Notes under the pieces: generated by a model
What the model was told of the DNA's origin: nothing
Databases searched by the model: none
The model's input: only the letters and a program-made list of their open reading frames with translations
Program-made: the position numbers and the translations under genes
Assembly: GCA_008360975.2 (NCBI GenBank)
Contig: CM039193.1
Span: 13,258,501-13,322,500 of the forward strand
From: Lichenostomus cassidix
Taxonomy: Eukaryota; Chordata; Aves; Passeriformes; Meliphagidae
Reading direction: 5' to 3'
Length of the DNA: 64,000 nt
In this document: piece by piece, positions 1 to 10,352 of the stretch
Layout: each line of letters begins with the position of its first letter
Numbering within the stretch: the first letter of the stretch is position 1

Positions 1-148
1 TAGTATTTTACAAACTACCTGGAAAAAAACACTTCTATTTAATTTTGAATTATGAGAAAAATATGACAAGACTTACGTTTTTTCTGTAGTAATAGCCAAA
101 AGAAGAAAAACTATGTAGTAACCCCATGCCAAATCTCTCATTCTTCAG

Positions 149-289
149 GCACCAATGGCTCTGTTTTATCCAGCAACTTTTGGAATTGTTGGACAAAAAA
201 TGACAACCTTGCAACACAGGTCACAAGGTGACCCTGAGGATCCTCATGATGAACATTATCTGCTGGCCACACAAAGTAAACAGGAGCAG
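149..289 (+). CDS. ACTR8: ACTR8 coding exon (fourth from last)
   Basis: 47 codons, phase 0 at both ends; acceptor ...ttcttcag, donor cag/gtgtgt. Encodes the segment beginning APMALFYPATFGIVG and ending LLATQSKQEQ. Confidence 0.95.
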
Positions 290-2201
290 GTGTGTGATAG
301 CTGCTTACTTTTACTTTTAATTATCATTTAACTGGGGAATAAAATGAGGACTCATTAGCTCATCTCAGAAACCAGAGTGTGTTACCTGGGTCAGAAGTAT
401 TAAAGAATAAAGTAACAAGTTGTTTATGTCTAGACAAATGTTTAATTAGAACTGTGCATTTCTAGAGTCCAAGAAGGCTTCATGTGATGGGATTGATCAA
501 TCTGATGGAGTTTAAAATAAAGCGCTTTTAATGTGAGGATTAAAATGAAAATTAGATGAGACTATAATGCAGTGCTTTACCTTGCTGTGCAAAAAGGTGA
601 AGGGAAGTACAATGAAGTCTTTGTACTGTTCTGTAACCTGCTGAAGATCTTTTTGCATTTTTCATATTTCAACTTGTTTCTCACTTTTAAGTCTGCAAAA
701 GCTACAGCTGACAGAAAACCAAAGCCTGGTGCGTTTGAGGCAGAATTGAGAGGCCAATCCTCAGACATTTCAGAGAGAATCTACCCCCAAGAAGTGGAGC
801 TGGGATCTTCCCAGGGTGACTGTATGATGCCTGGCAATGACTCAGAGGAACCTTTAACTGCACACATGTCCAGGAAAACTGCTATTTCTCAGTTTGAAGG
901 CAAAGCCTTGGGCCTGGACAAAGCCATCCTTCATAGTATCGACTGCTGTGGTAAGAAGTACAATTTTTCTAGTCTGTAAAATGCACCTCAGGGTAGATTT
1001 ATGTTATTTCTGTATTTCACCAAAGGAAGATGTGTCTCTAGGTTTTATCACCTTTAGAGTAGTTATACTGTTTCTTAGACTTGCATCTTTGTTGATGTGT
1101 CTTGCGCTACATGTTTTATATCTCCAAGGAACAGAAAAATAATTTTAAAAGCAAGCATCAGTTTCTGTCTGGTTTGCCTTGCACCAAATTAGTTGTAATA
1201 CAAATACAGGCCATATTAATGTTAAAAAACAGATACATTTCTATATTTTAATTTATTCCAGCATCTGACGATACAAAAAAGAAGATGTACAGCTCCATCT
1301 TAGTAGTGGGTGGAGGTCTTATGTTTCATAAAGCTCAAGAGTTTCTCCAACACCGAATTCTCAACAAAATGCCACCTTCTTTCAGAAGAGTTGTTGAAAA
1401 TGTTGAAGTCATCACAAGGCCCAAGGTAATTGTTAACTGAGAGCTAAGTGGCCAATAAACTGATTGGCTGAAATCTTTGAAAATTAAAAGAAAAAAATTC
1501 TTTCAAAATCCCAGAGTACTTGAACATCTAAATTTAAGGGAGCTTTCAGCCTGTAATGTAGCACTGGCTGGTTAGAGACAGAAAGTTAAAGACATTGCAA
1601 GAGTGTTACTGTACAGATGATTGAAGTATTTATTAGCTAAAAGCTCTGTTCTTAAAGATGGAGTTAGTTCTGGCCCATGAACGTGTCTCCTCAGCAAGAA
1701 ACTGATTTTTTTTTTAGTAGTTTTAAGATGAAACAAAAACAGGCATTGAGAGCAATTTTCATTTGGCATTAATCAAGCAAAACTTGTAAATATAAGAGCC
1801 TCCATTACTGAAGGCAAGATTTTCATTACATGCCTAGAAGGCGTCTTAAAACAAAAAGTGACTTCCCAAAGCATCTTGACTACCAATTAAATATTTTTAT
1901 CTCACTATTTTTTCCTGGATAATACTGAAAAACTTTTCTCCTCCCCTGCCTCACCAGATCCTAACTGGTGAATACTGTTGGAAAAAGTAGGATACAACTT
2001 TGGGGAACAGTGCAAAATTAGACTGGTGATTGTGTGCAATCTGTGTTCTGAATTTAGGATATGGATCCACGTCTGATTGCCTGGAAAGGAGGTGCAGTTT
2101 TGGCCTGTCTGGACACAACTCAGGAGCTCTGGATATACCAGAGGGAATGGCAGCGTTTTGGTGTCAGGATGTTACGGGAGCGAGCTGCCTTTGTGTGGTA
2201 A
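149..2201 (+). CDS. ACTR8: ACTR8, actin-related protein 8 (3' part, last four coding exons)
   Basis: Nuclear actin-related protein 8, a subunit of the INO80 chromatin-remodelling complex, where it contributes to nucleosome and DNA binding. Coding exons are 149-289, 692-950, 1262-1425 and 2058-2201, all bounded by AG/GT, giving 708 nt (235 residues plus TAA). The translation matches vertebrate ARP8 almost residue for residue: it starts APMALFYPATFGIVG, passes EGKALGLDKAILHSIDCC and ILVVGGGLMFHKAQEFLQHR (the actin-fold nucleotide-binding subdomain) and ends RMLRERAAFVW. The 5' half of the gene lies before the window. Poly(A) signal AATAAA at 2728-2733. In the mammalian order known to me ACTR8 is followed by IL17RB on the opposite strand, which is not visible here. 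No break or frameshift is seen. Confidence 0.96.
692..950 (+). CDS. ACTR8: ACTR8 coding exon (third from last)
   Basis: 86 codons plus one base; acceptor cacttttaag, donor g/gtaagaag. Starts SAKATADRKPKPG and contains LRGQSSD and GLDKAILHSIDCC. The first part (about residues 5-45 of the exon) is the divergent, acidic insertion typical of ARP8. Confidence 0.95.
1262..1425 (+). CDS. ACTR8: ACTR8 coding exon (penultimate)
   Basis: 164 nt. The split codon with the previous exon gives Ala, then SDDTKKKMYSSILVVGGG. Ends NVEVITRPK at donor aag/gtaatt. Confidence 0.95.
2058..2201 (+). CDS. ACTR8: ACTR8 terminal coding exon
   Basis: 47 codons plus TAA at 2199-2201. Starts DMDPRLIAWKGGAVLACLD, the conserved C-terminal actin-fold strand and helix, and ends RERAAFVW, the family C-terminus. 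Confidence 0.96.
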   Translation, partial: DMDPRLIAWKGGAVLACLDTTQELWIYQREWQRFGVRMLRERAAFVW

Positions 2202-2750
2202 TGGAGGTGGTTACAGTGGAACCTGGAAGAACTTCACTGAAGATTCCTTTCCCCAAATGCCCTTTTTTACAAGTGCACATGAATTGATCTTCTGCTGATA
2301 CATATTTTTTGTATTTTGTTAATACTGACTTTAACTGAGATACTTCTGAAAGTGTTGTAAAAAAAAAAAAAAACTTACCAAATACACTTGACTTCAGCTA
2401 CCCTTCATCTTTTGAATTGTATGCATTGAATTCTGCATACAGATTTATCACTGTCATCTCCAAAGTAACTATATTTATGTTATACAGGTTATGTATATTA
2501 AAATTGCAGAGGGTAGGAACTTAAGGTATAAAATACAATGTGACATCTGTTTAACAAAGATTCATTCCAGAAACATGTACACAGAAGCAACAGCTGAAGA
2601 GTGCAGCTGTGGGTTTAATGTAATATTCTGATTCCTACTCTAATGTTACCAGGAGGTGAAGTTGTTATATAACGGATCATTAAGGAAAAGGTGAGATGAA
2701 GAACTGCTGTTGGTGTTTTACTTATGTAATAAATTATTTTATTCGGTGGA
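2202..2750 (+). other. ACTR8: ACTR8 3' UTR (end approximate)
   Basis: Non-coding sequence after the stop, with a 15-base A run near 2359-2373 and AATAAA at 2728-2733. Cleavage is inferred about 15-25 nt after that hexamer. An unrelated AATAAA could be used instead; no transcript data are available. Confidence 0.6.
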
Positions 2751-5640
2751 AAAGATAGGAATTAGGAAGTGGAGTATTTTTTCCTTGCCTGTTATCATCA
2801 AAACCTCTTGTTAGCTTTTCATTATCACTTGTAGAGTCCACTTTTCTCCCTACTTTACAAAAATCAACATAACACACCCAAAAGAACTAGCTGCAGTTTT
2901 ATACAGCCAGCACTAACCTACAGGTACATGGTGGGCTTTATCTCACAACCAAAAAATCCTTAGCTACAGGAGTGCTATTTCTTGTAAGAGACCAAATACT
3001 GACTCTCATTTAGGAAGAAAATGACAGAAGGAGGAAGGCTGGGCTTGCATTAGCGGTAGTGTGGGAGAATGGCAGAGATTACAGAGCAAAGCACATGGGG
3101 ACAGATTGTGCACAAAGTATTTCAGGGGCATCACTGCAGCCTAGCCAGAGTCCAGTCCATGGTCTGCGTAGCAATTAGCAGAACAATGATGCAAGATTCA
3201 TTAGAACACATCTTCCAGTTTCATTCCATCTGAGGGCAGTGAGGCTGTTCTCCTCCACCACCCTGCAACACCAACCCAATGTGGTTTGGTTGGGCAGCTG
3301 CCTTGAAAAGAACAGGACTGATGTGAACTGAAACATGAACCTGGAGCTTCCTGAACAAACTTGAGAGCATTCCTATTACAGTGATACCTAAAAGGGAGTC
3401 TCTTTCATATGACCTTATCTAAAAGGATGCTTGCAGCGAAACTCGACAGAATACAAAAGCTCAAGAAGGTGAGAACTCTTACCTTGGTCTGAGATTACCT
3501 TGGTCTGAGATTGCTGCCACAGCAATGAGACACAGTCACAAGTAGAGCATCCGGGAGAAAAAACACAAACCCTCGCACTGAATTGATTGTGAGGAGCTCT
3601 GAAACAGAAAAAAAATCACTTTGAAACAAATCTATAAAAGCTATCTTCAGTTATCATGATAATAATTATCAGTACATGGTATTTATGGATTAGCTTATGT
3701 GTATTTTAATAGACTTCAGAGAAAATGCTCACAGAATTACTGAAATTATCATTTCCAATGTCCGTACACAGAAAGTGTGCTAAAAAGCAGTGCGAAATGA
3801 TTAATCATTAACATTGGAGTTGTTGACTAATTCACTTAATTTCCTTCCCTACTTTGAAACAAACAAGGCATATCAGTCTGAATCTACTTCCCTCCAATAT
3901 TGCTGGAATGTACCTCCTCCTGCAACCTGATGTCTCATCAGTCAGTCGTCATCTCATCTCCTCTCTTCCTTTTCTGTTTAGAGTTTTACCCTGAGCAAGA
4001 ACTACAAAACAACTAATTCCTAAAGTGCACCATTACTGTAGTAACCATAAAACTTAAGAGAAGGAAGGTAAAAGGCAAAATTTGCCAAGACCAATATATA
4101 TAGAGTCACCTAAGACCAAAATCATCTGCATTTTAACAGGATTTTAACATCCAAACATTTGTATAACCAAAACATTTACTAAAAAAAAACCAAAGTTCCC
4201 AGATTTTTGCAAACATACAGGGGAAACCCTGTTGAATATACCTGCTAAATAATGCAACAGAAAACAATGAGTAGTTTCAGTTTAGTTTGCAGCGATTACC
4301 GACTCAAGAATGATAAATATTCAAGTATCTGTGTGTTAAAAAATAGTAAATTCACCTGCACAGAATTCCTGAAATTTCTACTTAAAAGCCATGTGTATGA
4401 TTCAGTTGATAACAAAGGGATAAGGTATCATCACCAATTTCTATTCAACAAATCCATGAAATACTGGATACCTGCAGGAGCCCTCACGATGAAGTGGAAA
4501 ACTCCTCTACTTTTTCACATTCAAAACAACACAATTAGAATGTTGTGCTCTGCATCTACCCTTACTTAACTGCTGAAATTTGTTACTTCATGGAACTTCT
4601 GCACTCTGAAACTTATTTAATGTATATTTTCTATAGACTTTTTATTTGCTTACGGAATAACAGCATTGAAGGTGTACAAAATTATATCAACACTGCAAAC
4701 ACACATCAGTTTGTTTCCAAGCATTCTTAATCACTGCAAAGATTAAAGACCACTTATATCAAGTACACATTTACTCACAGTTCCACAGGGAACAATTACT
4801 CTTTTTCATTAAGGAATAATTATTCACAAGTTCGGAGTGTGGGAGTGTGAGTAACCAACCACCCATAGACTGTCCATTATCTTCTTGTCTGATTAAGAAC
4901 AAAAACATGAGCAAGTAATTAAGCTAGAAAATTATTAATCATTTAATACATTCTGAGAAGAGTGTTAAGGAAGAACTTGGGGAAAAAACAGCATCTACAA
5001 GCAATATCAAAGATATTGCAGAAGAGACCCGTTGTCTTTAGATGATATGAAAAAGTACAAGATCTCACAATTATCTTGGTTTGTCTTCATTATATCAGCT
5101 TTGTTCTACCATGCGCATTCTGAAAGGGAAAACAAGACTCCTGGGTTCATTCTCCAGGAGTGGCACCGATTCTTCACACAACACCAATCCCTTGCCACTT
5201 CTCAAGGATTTCTATGAGATACTCTCACCACCAGCACGTTTTAATGCACTTCAGTCTACAATGAACACACACTGCCCCAGCACATACTGAGGATACTCAG
5301 AGGACAAAGCCAGTAGACAGCTAAGTTGTCTGAGTTATATTGTGGAATTACTAGTTCTGGCTACCCAGTGGGATAAGGTGCAGAATTATTATTGAACACA
5401 CACTTAGCAGTGATCCAACCAAACCCGAAAGTCATCACTGCTGAGGCAACGAATGATTCAACGCAGACAGGCCCGGTGGGACAGCGCCTTTGCTGCTCCC
5501 TTTCCAAACCGAGGTGTTCTCCTGGAAACACGCACTGCACAGGTAAGGATGGCACCTAAAGCCTTGAACTGCAAGGTCCAGCTCAGCTTTCACAGGCTGC
5601 CTTCGAGCACTGCGCCCAGAGCTCATACAGACACAGATAC
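2751..5640. other. Intergenic region ACTR8-CHDH, no gene recognised
   Basis: AT-rich single-copy-looking DNA. I checked both strands for IL17RB exons (fibronectin-like ectodomain, transmembrane segment, SEFIR domain) and saw nothing convincing. A 105-codon open frame at 4252-4569 has no family resemblance and ordinary low-complexity composition. A 16-bp tandem duplication lies at 3479-3510. Confidence 0.6.
3479..3510. repeat. 16-bp perfect tandem duplication
   Basis: The unit ttaccttggtctgaga occurs twice back to back. Each copy contains an antisense GT donor-like site (minus strand ccaag/gtaa), so it duplicates a potential minus-strand splice donor. No flanking coding sequence was recognised. 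Confidence 0.85.
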
Positions 5641-6495
5641 CTCCCGTCAGTGCCGGGAGCAGGCGGCTGAGCCGGGCACGGAGAGGGCCAGCTGGGCTTT
5701 CATCTCAAACAGCCTTGCAGCTGCCAGCGCTCCCAACTGGAAAGCGCTCTCGCAGCCAAGAGTGGGGAAACGTATTTTCCACCTCACTAAGAGCGGGGCG
5801 AAAAAGTTGGAGCGCTCCCGGGAAGGGGCGGGGGTGTCACCTCAGGGCGGGGCTGGGTTTGCCCCGCTCCCCGGGGCGTCCCTGAGTTCCGCGGCGGAGC
5901 TCGCAGCCCTGTCCCGGGGGAGCCGGTGGAGCTCGCAGCTCTATCCCGGGGGGCCTGGCAGCCTGTCTCCAAGGGCCCGGCGGAGCTCGCAGCCCTGTCC
6001 CAGGGGATCTGGCAGCCCTGCCCCGAGGGAGCCGGCGGAGCTCGCAGCCCTGTCCCGGCGCGGTGCGGGAGCGGCGGGCAGCGCGGCCGTTCGGGCACTC
6101 CGGCAGGATGGGCGAGGCTGAGGACTTCGCCCGCTGCCCCTCTGGGCGCTTTCGAGCCCAGCGGCCAAAGGGTGCATTCCGGGGGCAGTCCCAGCTCTAC
6201 CCTGCCTCCCCGCGGAGCTCTCCCCGCTGTCGCCCCGCGCTCAGGGACCACCCCGCGCTCCGCCCGCCGGGCTGGGCCGTGGCTGCCGAGGGTCGGCAGC
6301 AGCCCCCACACCCCAGCGGCCTCCCGGCCCGGCTGAGACAGGCGCGGCCTGTGGGTGCTCCGTCCTGCCGAGGGGAGAGCCGCAGAGCCATCCGTCCCCT
6401 CCTGCTCGGCGGCTGCCCCGCTCCCGGTCCGGCTCAGGAGCCCCCGGAGCTCACGGCCGACAGACACGCTTGTGCACAGAGGAGGAAGCGGCGAG
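5640..6495 (+). promoter_or_regulatory. CHDH: CpG-rich island: inferred CHDH promoter and non-coding exon 1
   Basis: About 850 bases with very high G+C and many CpGs, in sharp contrast to AT-rich flanks on both sides. A consensus donor, gcgag/gtaagt, follows at 6496. The first CHDH coding exon has its own acceptor at 9548 and no upstream coding exon is needed, so a 5' non-coding exon ending at 6495 fits well. In mammals CHDH and IL17RB are divergent here and share such an island. The transcription start cannot be placed from sequence. Long GC-rich open frames cross the island on both strands but look like composition effects. Confidence 0.65.
5894..6062. repeat. GC-rich minisatellite in the CpG island
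   Basis: Four imperfect copies of a unit starting gcggagctcgcagccctgtc, at about 5894, 5926, 5980 and 6035. Spacings are 32, 54 and 55 bp; the longer units carry an extra segment ending gcagcc(c)tg. Several copies contain the SacI-like gagctc core and cccgggg. Confidence 0.85.
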
Positions 6496-9400
6496 GTAAG
6501 TCGGCTTGAACACTTCCAGCCCTGCTAAGTTTCATTTCTGGGGCTGAAAGTGTTTGAAAGCAAAGTTTCTGAAAGCGAATGAACTTTGTCTCTAGCAGGA
6601 CTGAAGGGAAAGTTGGTCCAAAACATTCCCACAGCAGATACATTTAATCCGTGTTACAGAGCCTGCAGCAGGGAAAAACAAAACAACAAAAAGCAAGAGC
6701 TGCTTTAACCTGAGGAGCTGTTCCTCCTGCGCCTTACAGTCAGGCCTGACAGGATTTGGCAGGGCCAGGAAGGGTTAAGGTCCTGACAAAGCCCATGGCT
6801 CTGCTGCATTCTGTGCTGTCCGTGCTGGGGACATCTCTGGGAGAGGGACATGGTTTACTCTGCCACAGAGGATATTCTCGTTTTGCCTCTGTCAATAGAA
6901 CAGGCAGTGAAGTTTCAGGCACAGTGGCCCTCTCCTTGATGTTTCAGTTTAGAAGAACTGGAAGGGGATAGTGCCCATGCAGAGGGAGCACAAAGAGGAG
7001 AGTGGTGTAAATCAGTATGGCAAAAAGAATTGTACATTGAAACTAGAATTTTAGTCTGTTCAATCAAGATATGTGTGCTGGATTTATATTAAATCTAAAC
7101 GACTTGATTTTTGACCTCTGCACTTCAAAACTTAAAAGCACCAAGGTTTGTGAATCATCTACACACTGACTGTCAAAGTCGCTTGAATGTTACAGCCAGG
7201 ACATTGCTGACTGACTTCACTCCCAACTCTCTTTGCAAGATACTCTCTCAAATGTTGTTCTGCCAGTCCTGTTCTGCTTGAAGGAAAGCAACAACAACAA
7301 CAAAAAGCAAAGAAAACCATTAAATAATATCTAACTATAAATCTGAAAAAACATATGGTGGAAAAGATTTTAAATATACTACTTAAGTTACTTTAATGGA
7401 ACGCTAGGTTTAGCTCTCTTGGCTGGCAGTTCAGCCTGCTAGCCCAGACTGTGGGTGTCCTGTCTTGGGTCGCTTACAGAAGCCCATTTTCACCCATGAC
7501 CCCACATCAACAAGGACACAGTTGCAGTAGTAGATACCCATGGATTATATCAGCCTGATACTGTATTCAGAAATGTGTTACAATGACACAAAGAGCTCCA
7601 ACACCTGCTTTCAGAATGCCACCACCCACTTGCAGCTAACCAGTGTATGATTAGTTGTATTATTATATGGCAGCAAGAGTTTTCCTGCTGAGATGCTCCT
7701 GCTCTTCTCAGTCTTGTAAGATATCCAGCTCTAGGCCCTGCTAAATAGCAACTTCTGTAAATACAAACTTTTTTAAAACAAGCTCCAGATTTTGAAGATC
7801 TACTGTAATACAGGGAATGTATTTTATGTTGCTACCATATGCATTCCTGAGGAACATGTTCATAATGAGGTTGTGATATAGGGGAACCCAGACAAAGACA
7901 TGCAGTAACATCCAGTACAGCCCCAAAGATAGTGCTTGTTGGTAGTGAATACAGAGCATCCCAATAGAACCACATTGTATAAACCTCCCTATTTCTACCT
8001 ATTTCCTTTTGACATTGCCACTGCAACATTTAAAAGAGCTGTCCACAAAACTATAGTTCCCTACTGGGACAGAGCATATTTCCCACATTATCAGAGCCCA
8101 GGCCTACATTCTACCAGCCCCATCACCAATCTGCTGCTCCTGAATCAGCTCACCAGTTCTGCAGGTTAAACAAAGGTACTGCAGAACTGAGCCCTTTTCA
8201 TCACAACCAAAACAAGTAAAAACATCTCTACCTTTCCATCCTCCTCTGCAGCATCACAAGAAGCTGGTAAACCTTCAAGAAAGAATCCTTTAATAGTCTC
8301 CACCTGCAAAAAGGCCTGACACTCCCCACCTTCAGCTGGGAACAATTTTCAATTAGCCATGTGAGGAGGATCAGCTGTGTGAACTTTAGGCTCAGACGTA
8401 TCCCCAGCATATTTTTTTTCTTTCCAGAACAAATTGTTCTCTGTGGCTGGTTGTTCATTCAGAAGTTTTGGGGTTTTACAGCCCCAAACAAGTTTATTAC
8501 ATGTTTTCCTAAGAAAACTCAGAGATGTATGCTTCTTCCCATCTGTTCCCCAAAATTAAAGGAAAAAAACTTTTGCAAACAAGATTGTACATAAAACTGT
8601 ATAAAACTATAATTGTACAGGGAAGACAGTTAACATTCAGCAGCAATTTACACCTAATTTTGTTACACAGTATTCAATGTATTTCAGAAGAACACTTGCT
8701 TATCTCTTTCAGCTCGGCAGTGCTGAGAGAGATAAGTGTAATGGGCTCTGGATAAGCTGCTGTCTCTAGAATCCACTGGAACAGCAGAGACAGAAGCCAA
8801 GGGCCAGGGAGAAATACTATTTACCACCCAAGGACACCCCTTTTCACTAACTGTTTTTTCCAAAAGGAATGGTTTCAAGGGGAGAGAGCAGGAGAAACCC
8901 TTCAGACTGGCCAGCAGGATCTGTACCTGTGACACACAGGCTGTGAAAATCTGGCATGGAGTCCCTGTATCCAAACTAGTGCAACACAGAGCTAAACCTT
9001 GCCTTTCCCTGTGTTAGCAGATATGCCTCCAAATCCAGCAGGGATAGCTGGAAATTAATTTGTTACACATTTGTTTTGTGGAGATATTGTCTGGCAGAAT
9101 GTGCAGTGAGCATACTCATAATTTCCATTGTGAATTGCCTTGTGTGATACCACTGTCTGTCACAAACTTACAGAGAAATTTTTGAGACTGTTGTTTTTCT
9201 TAAATTCTTGTCTGTTGGAGGTGGATAAAGAGAGACAAGAGAGTATTCAAAAGTTTCCCTCCCTTATGGATTTGGCAAATACTTGAAAATATTCGTCATG
9301 TATCTGTTTCAGGTACCAGAAGGAAATTAAAACCAGACTGCATATAACATAGGATAGCACACCCTTTGACTGCTGCATAGACTGCATTAAAAGAATAATA

Positions 9401-9547
9401 AGGCAGTAAATGTTTATTGGTTTATTGGCATTGTTAAATATTTGGGTAGTGAAAATGGGTAAAGTATACCAGTGTCACTGAAAATGACTGACATTTTAGA
9501 GGTAGGGATGTTTATATCCTAATTAGTATCTTTGGGTTTTTTCCCAG
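6496..9547 (+). other. CHDH: Inferred CHDH intron 1 (no gene seen)
   Basis: Runs from the donor at 6496 to the acceptor tttttcccag at 9547. Holds a short (AAC)n run near 7289-7301 and otherwise unremarkable AT-rich sequence. No exon, RNA gene or clear transposon was recognised. Confidence 0.55.
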
Positions 9548-9604
9548 GGTAAACCACTGGATTTTTTTGCTAGAAATTCTGCAAGAGTGACATTAGCAGT
9601 AAAG

Positions 9605-10352
9605 ATGTCATATTTAATGAAAGGATTGAAATGTCACAGTCCTCTGATGCGCAAGGTAGCAGGAGGCCTGTTCAGAGCACACACATTAAAGAACATCTTA
9701 GGCATCAATGAGCAACAATTCAACATTTCACGTGCATCATCTCAACTTAGCTCTGAAACGGCAAACTCTTACCATTACATCATCGTGGGAGCTGGATCAG
9801 CAGGCTGTGTGTTGGCCAACAGGCTGACAGAAGACCCCCAGAGCACCGTGCTGCTTTTGGAAGCAGGCCCTAAAGACACCCTGTTGGGCAGCAAAAGGCT
9901 GCTGTGGAAGATCCACATGCCCGCCGCGCTGACATACAACCTGTGTGACGAGAAGTACAACTGGTACTACCACACCACGGCGCAGCGGCACATGGACAGC
10001 CGGGTGATGTACTGGCCCCGCGGCAGGGTGTGGGGAGGATCCTCCTCCCTCAACGCCATGGTCTACATCCGCGGGCACGCCGAGGACTACAACCGGTGGA
10101 GCAGGGAAGGGGCTCTGGGCTGGGACTACGAGCACTGCCTGCCCTACTTTAAGAAGGCACAGACACACGAGCTGGGGCCGGATCGGTACCGAGGTGGGAA
10201 CGGCCCCCTGCATGTGTCGAGAGGGAAAACAAACCATCCTCTTCATCAAGCCTTCCTGGAGGCAGCCCAGCAGGCTGGGTATCCCTTCACTGATGATATG
10301 AATGGCTACCAGCAGGAAGGCTTTGGCTGGATGGACATGACTATACACCAAG
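9605..10352 (+). CDS. CHDH: CHDH coding exon 1
   Basis: 249 codons plus one base; the exon itself starts at 9548 after tttttcccag. Contains the presequence, the FAD dinucleotide-binding motif and GMC signature 1. The frame is open back to 9548 without another ATG, so Met at 9605 (or Met5 in MSYLM) is the start. G+C is clearly higher from about 9790 onward than in the other exons. Confidence 0.96.

Noticed and set aside
3435..3470. Possible plus-strand small exon (acceptor-like aaaag, donor aagaag/gtgaga)
   Set aside because: No coding partner exons nearby and no recognisable peptide.
4252..4569. 105-codon open frame in the ACTR8-CHDH gap
   Set aside because: No homology recognised, no splice context, and an AT-rich chance frame.
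5453..6121. 222-codon plus-strand open frame through the CpG island
   Set aside because: Open because of high G+C and few stops; the centre translates the minisatellite (repeated ELAALS-type units) and nothing matches a family.
5787..6467. 226-codon minus-strand open frame, possible divergent first exon (IL17RB?)
   Set aside because: Arg/Pro/Gly/Ala-rich antisense of the same GC-rich repeats, with no IL17RB-like signal peptide or cysteine pattern.
9587..9604. Upstream GTG as CHDH start
   Set aside because: Eukaryotic initiation normally uses ATG; the first in-frame ATG at 9605 has a good context and gives a plausible presequence.
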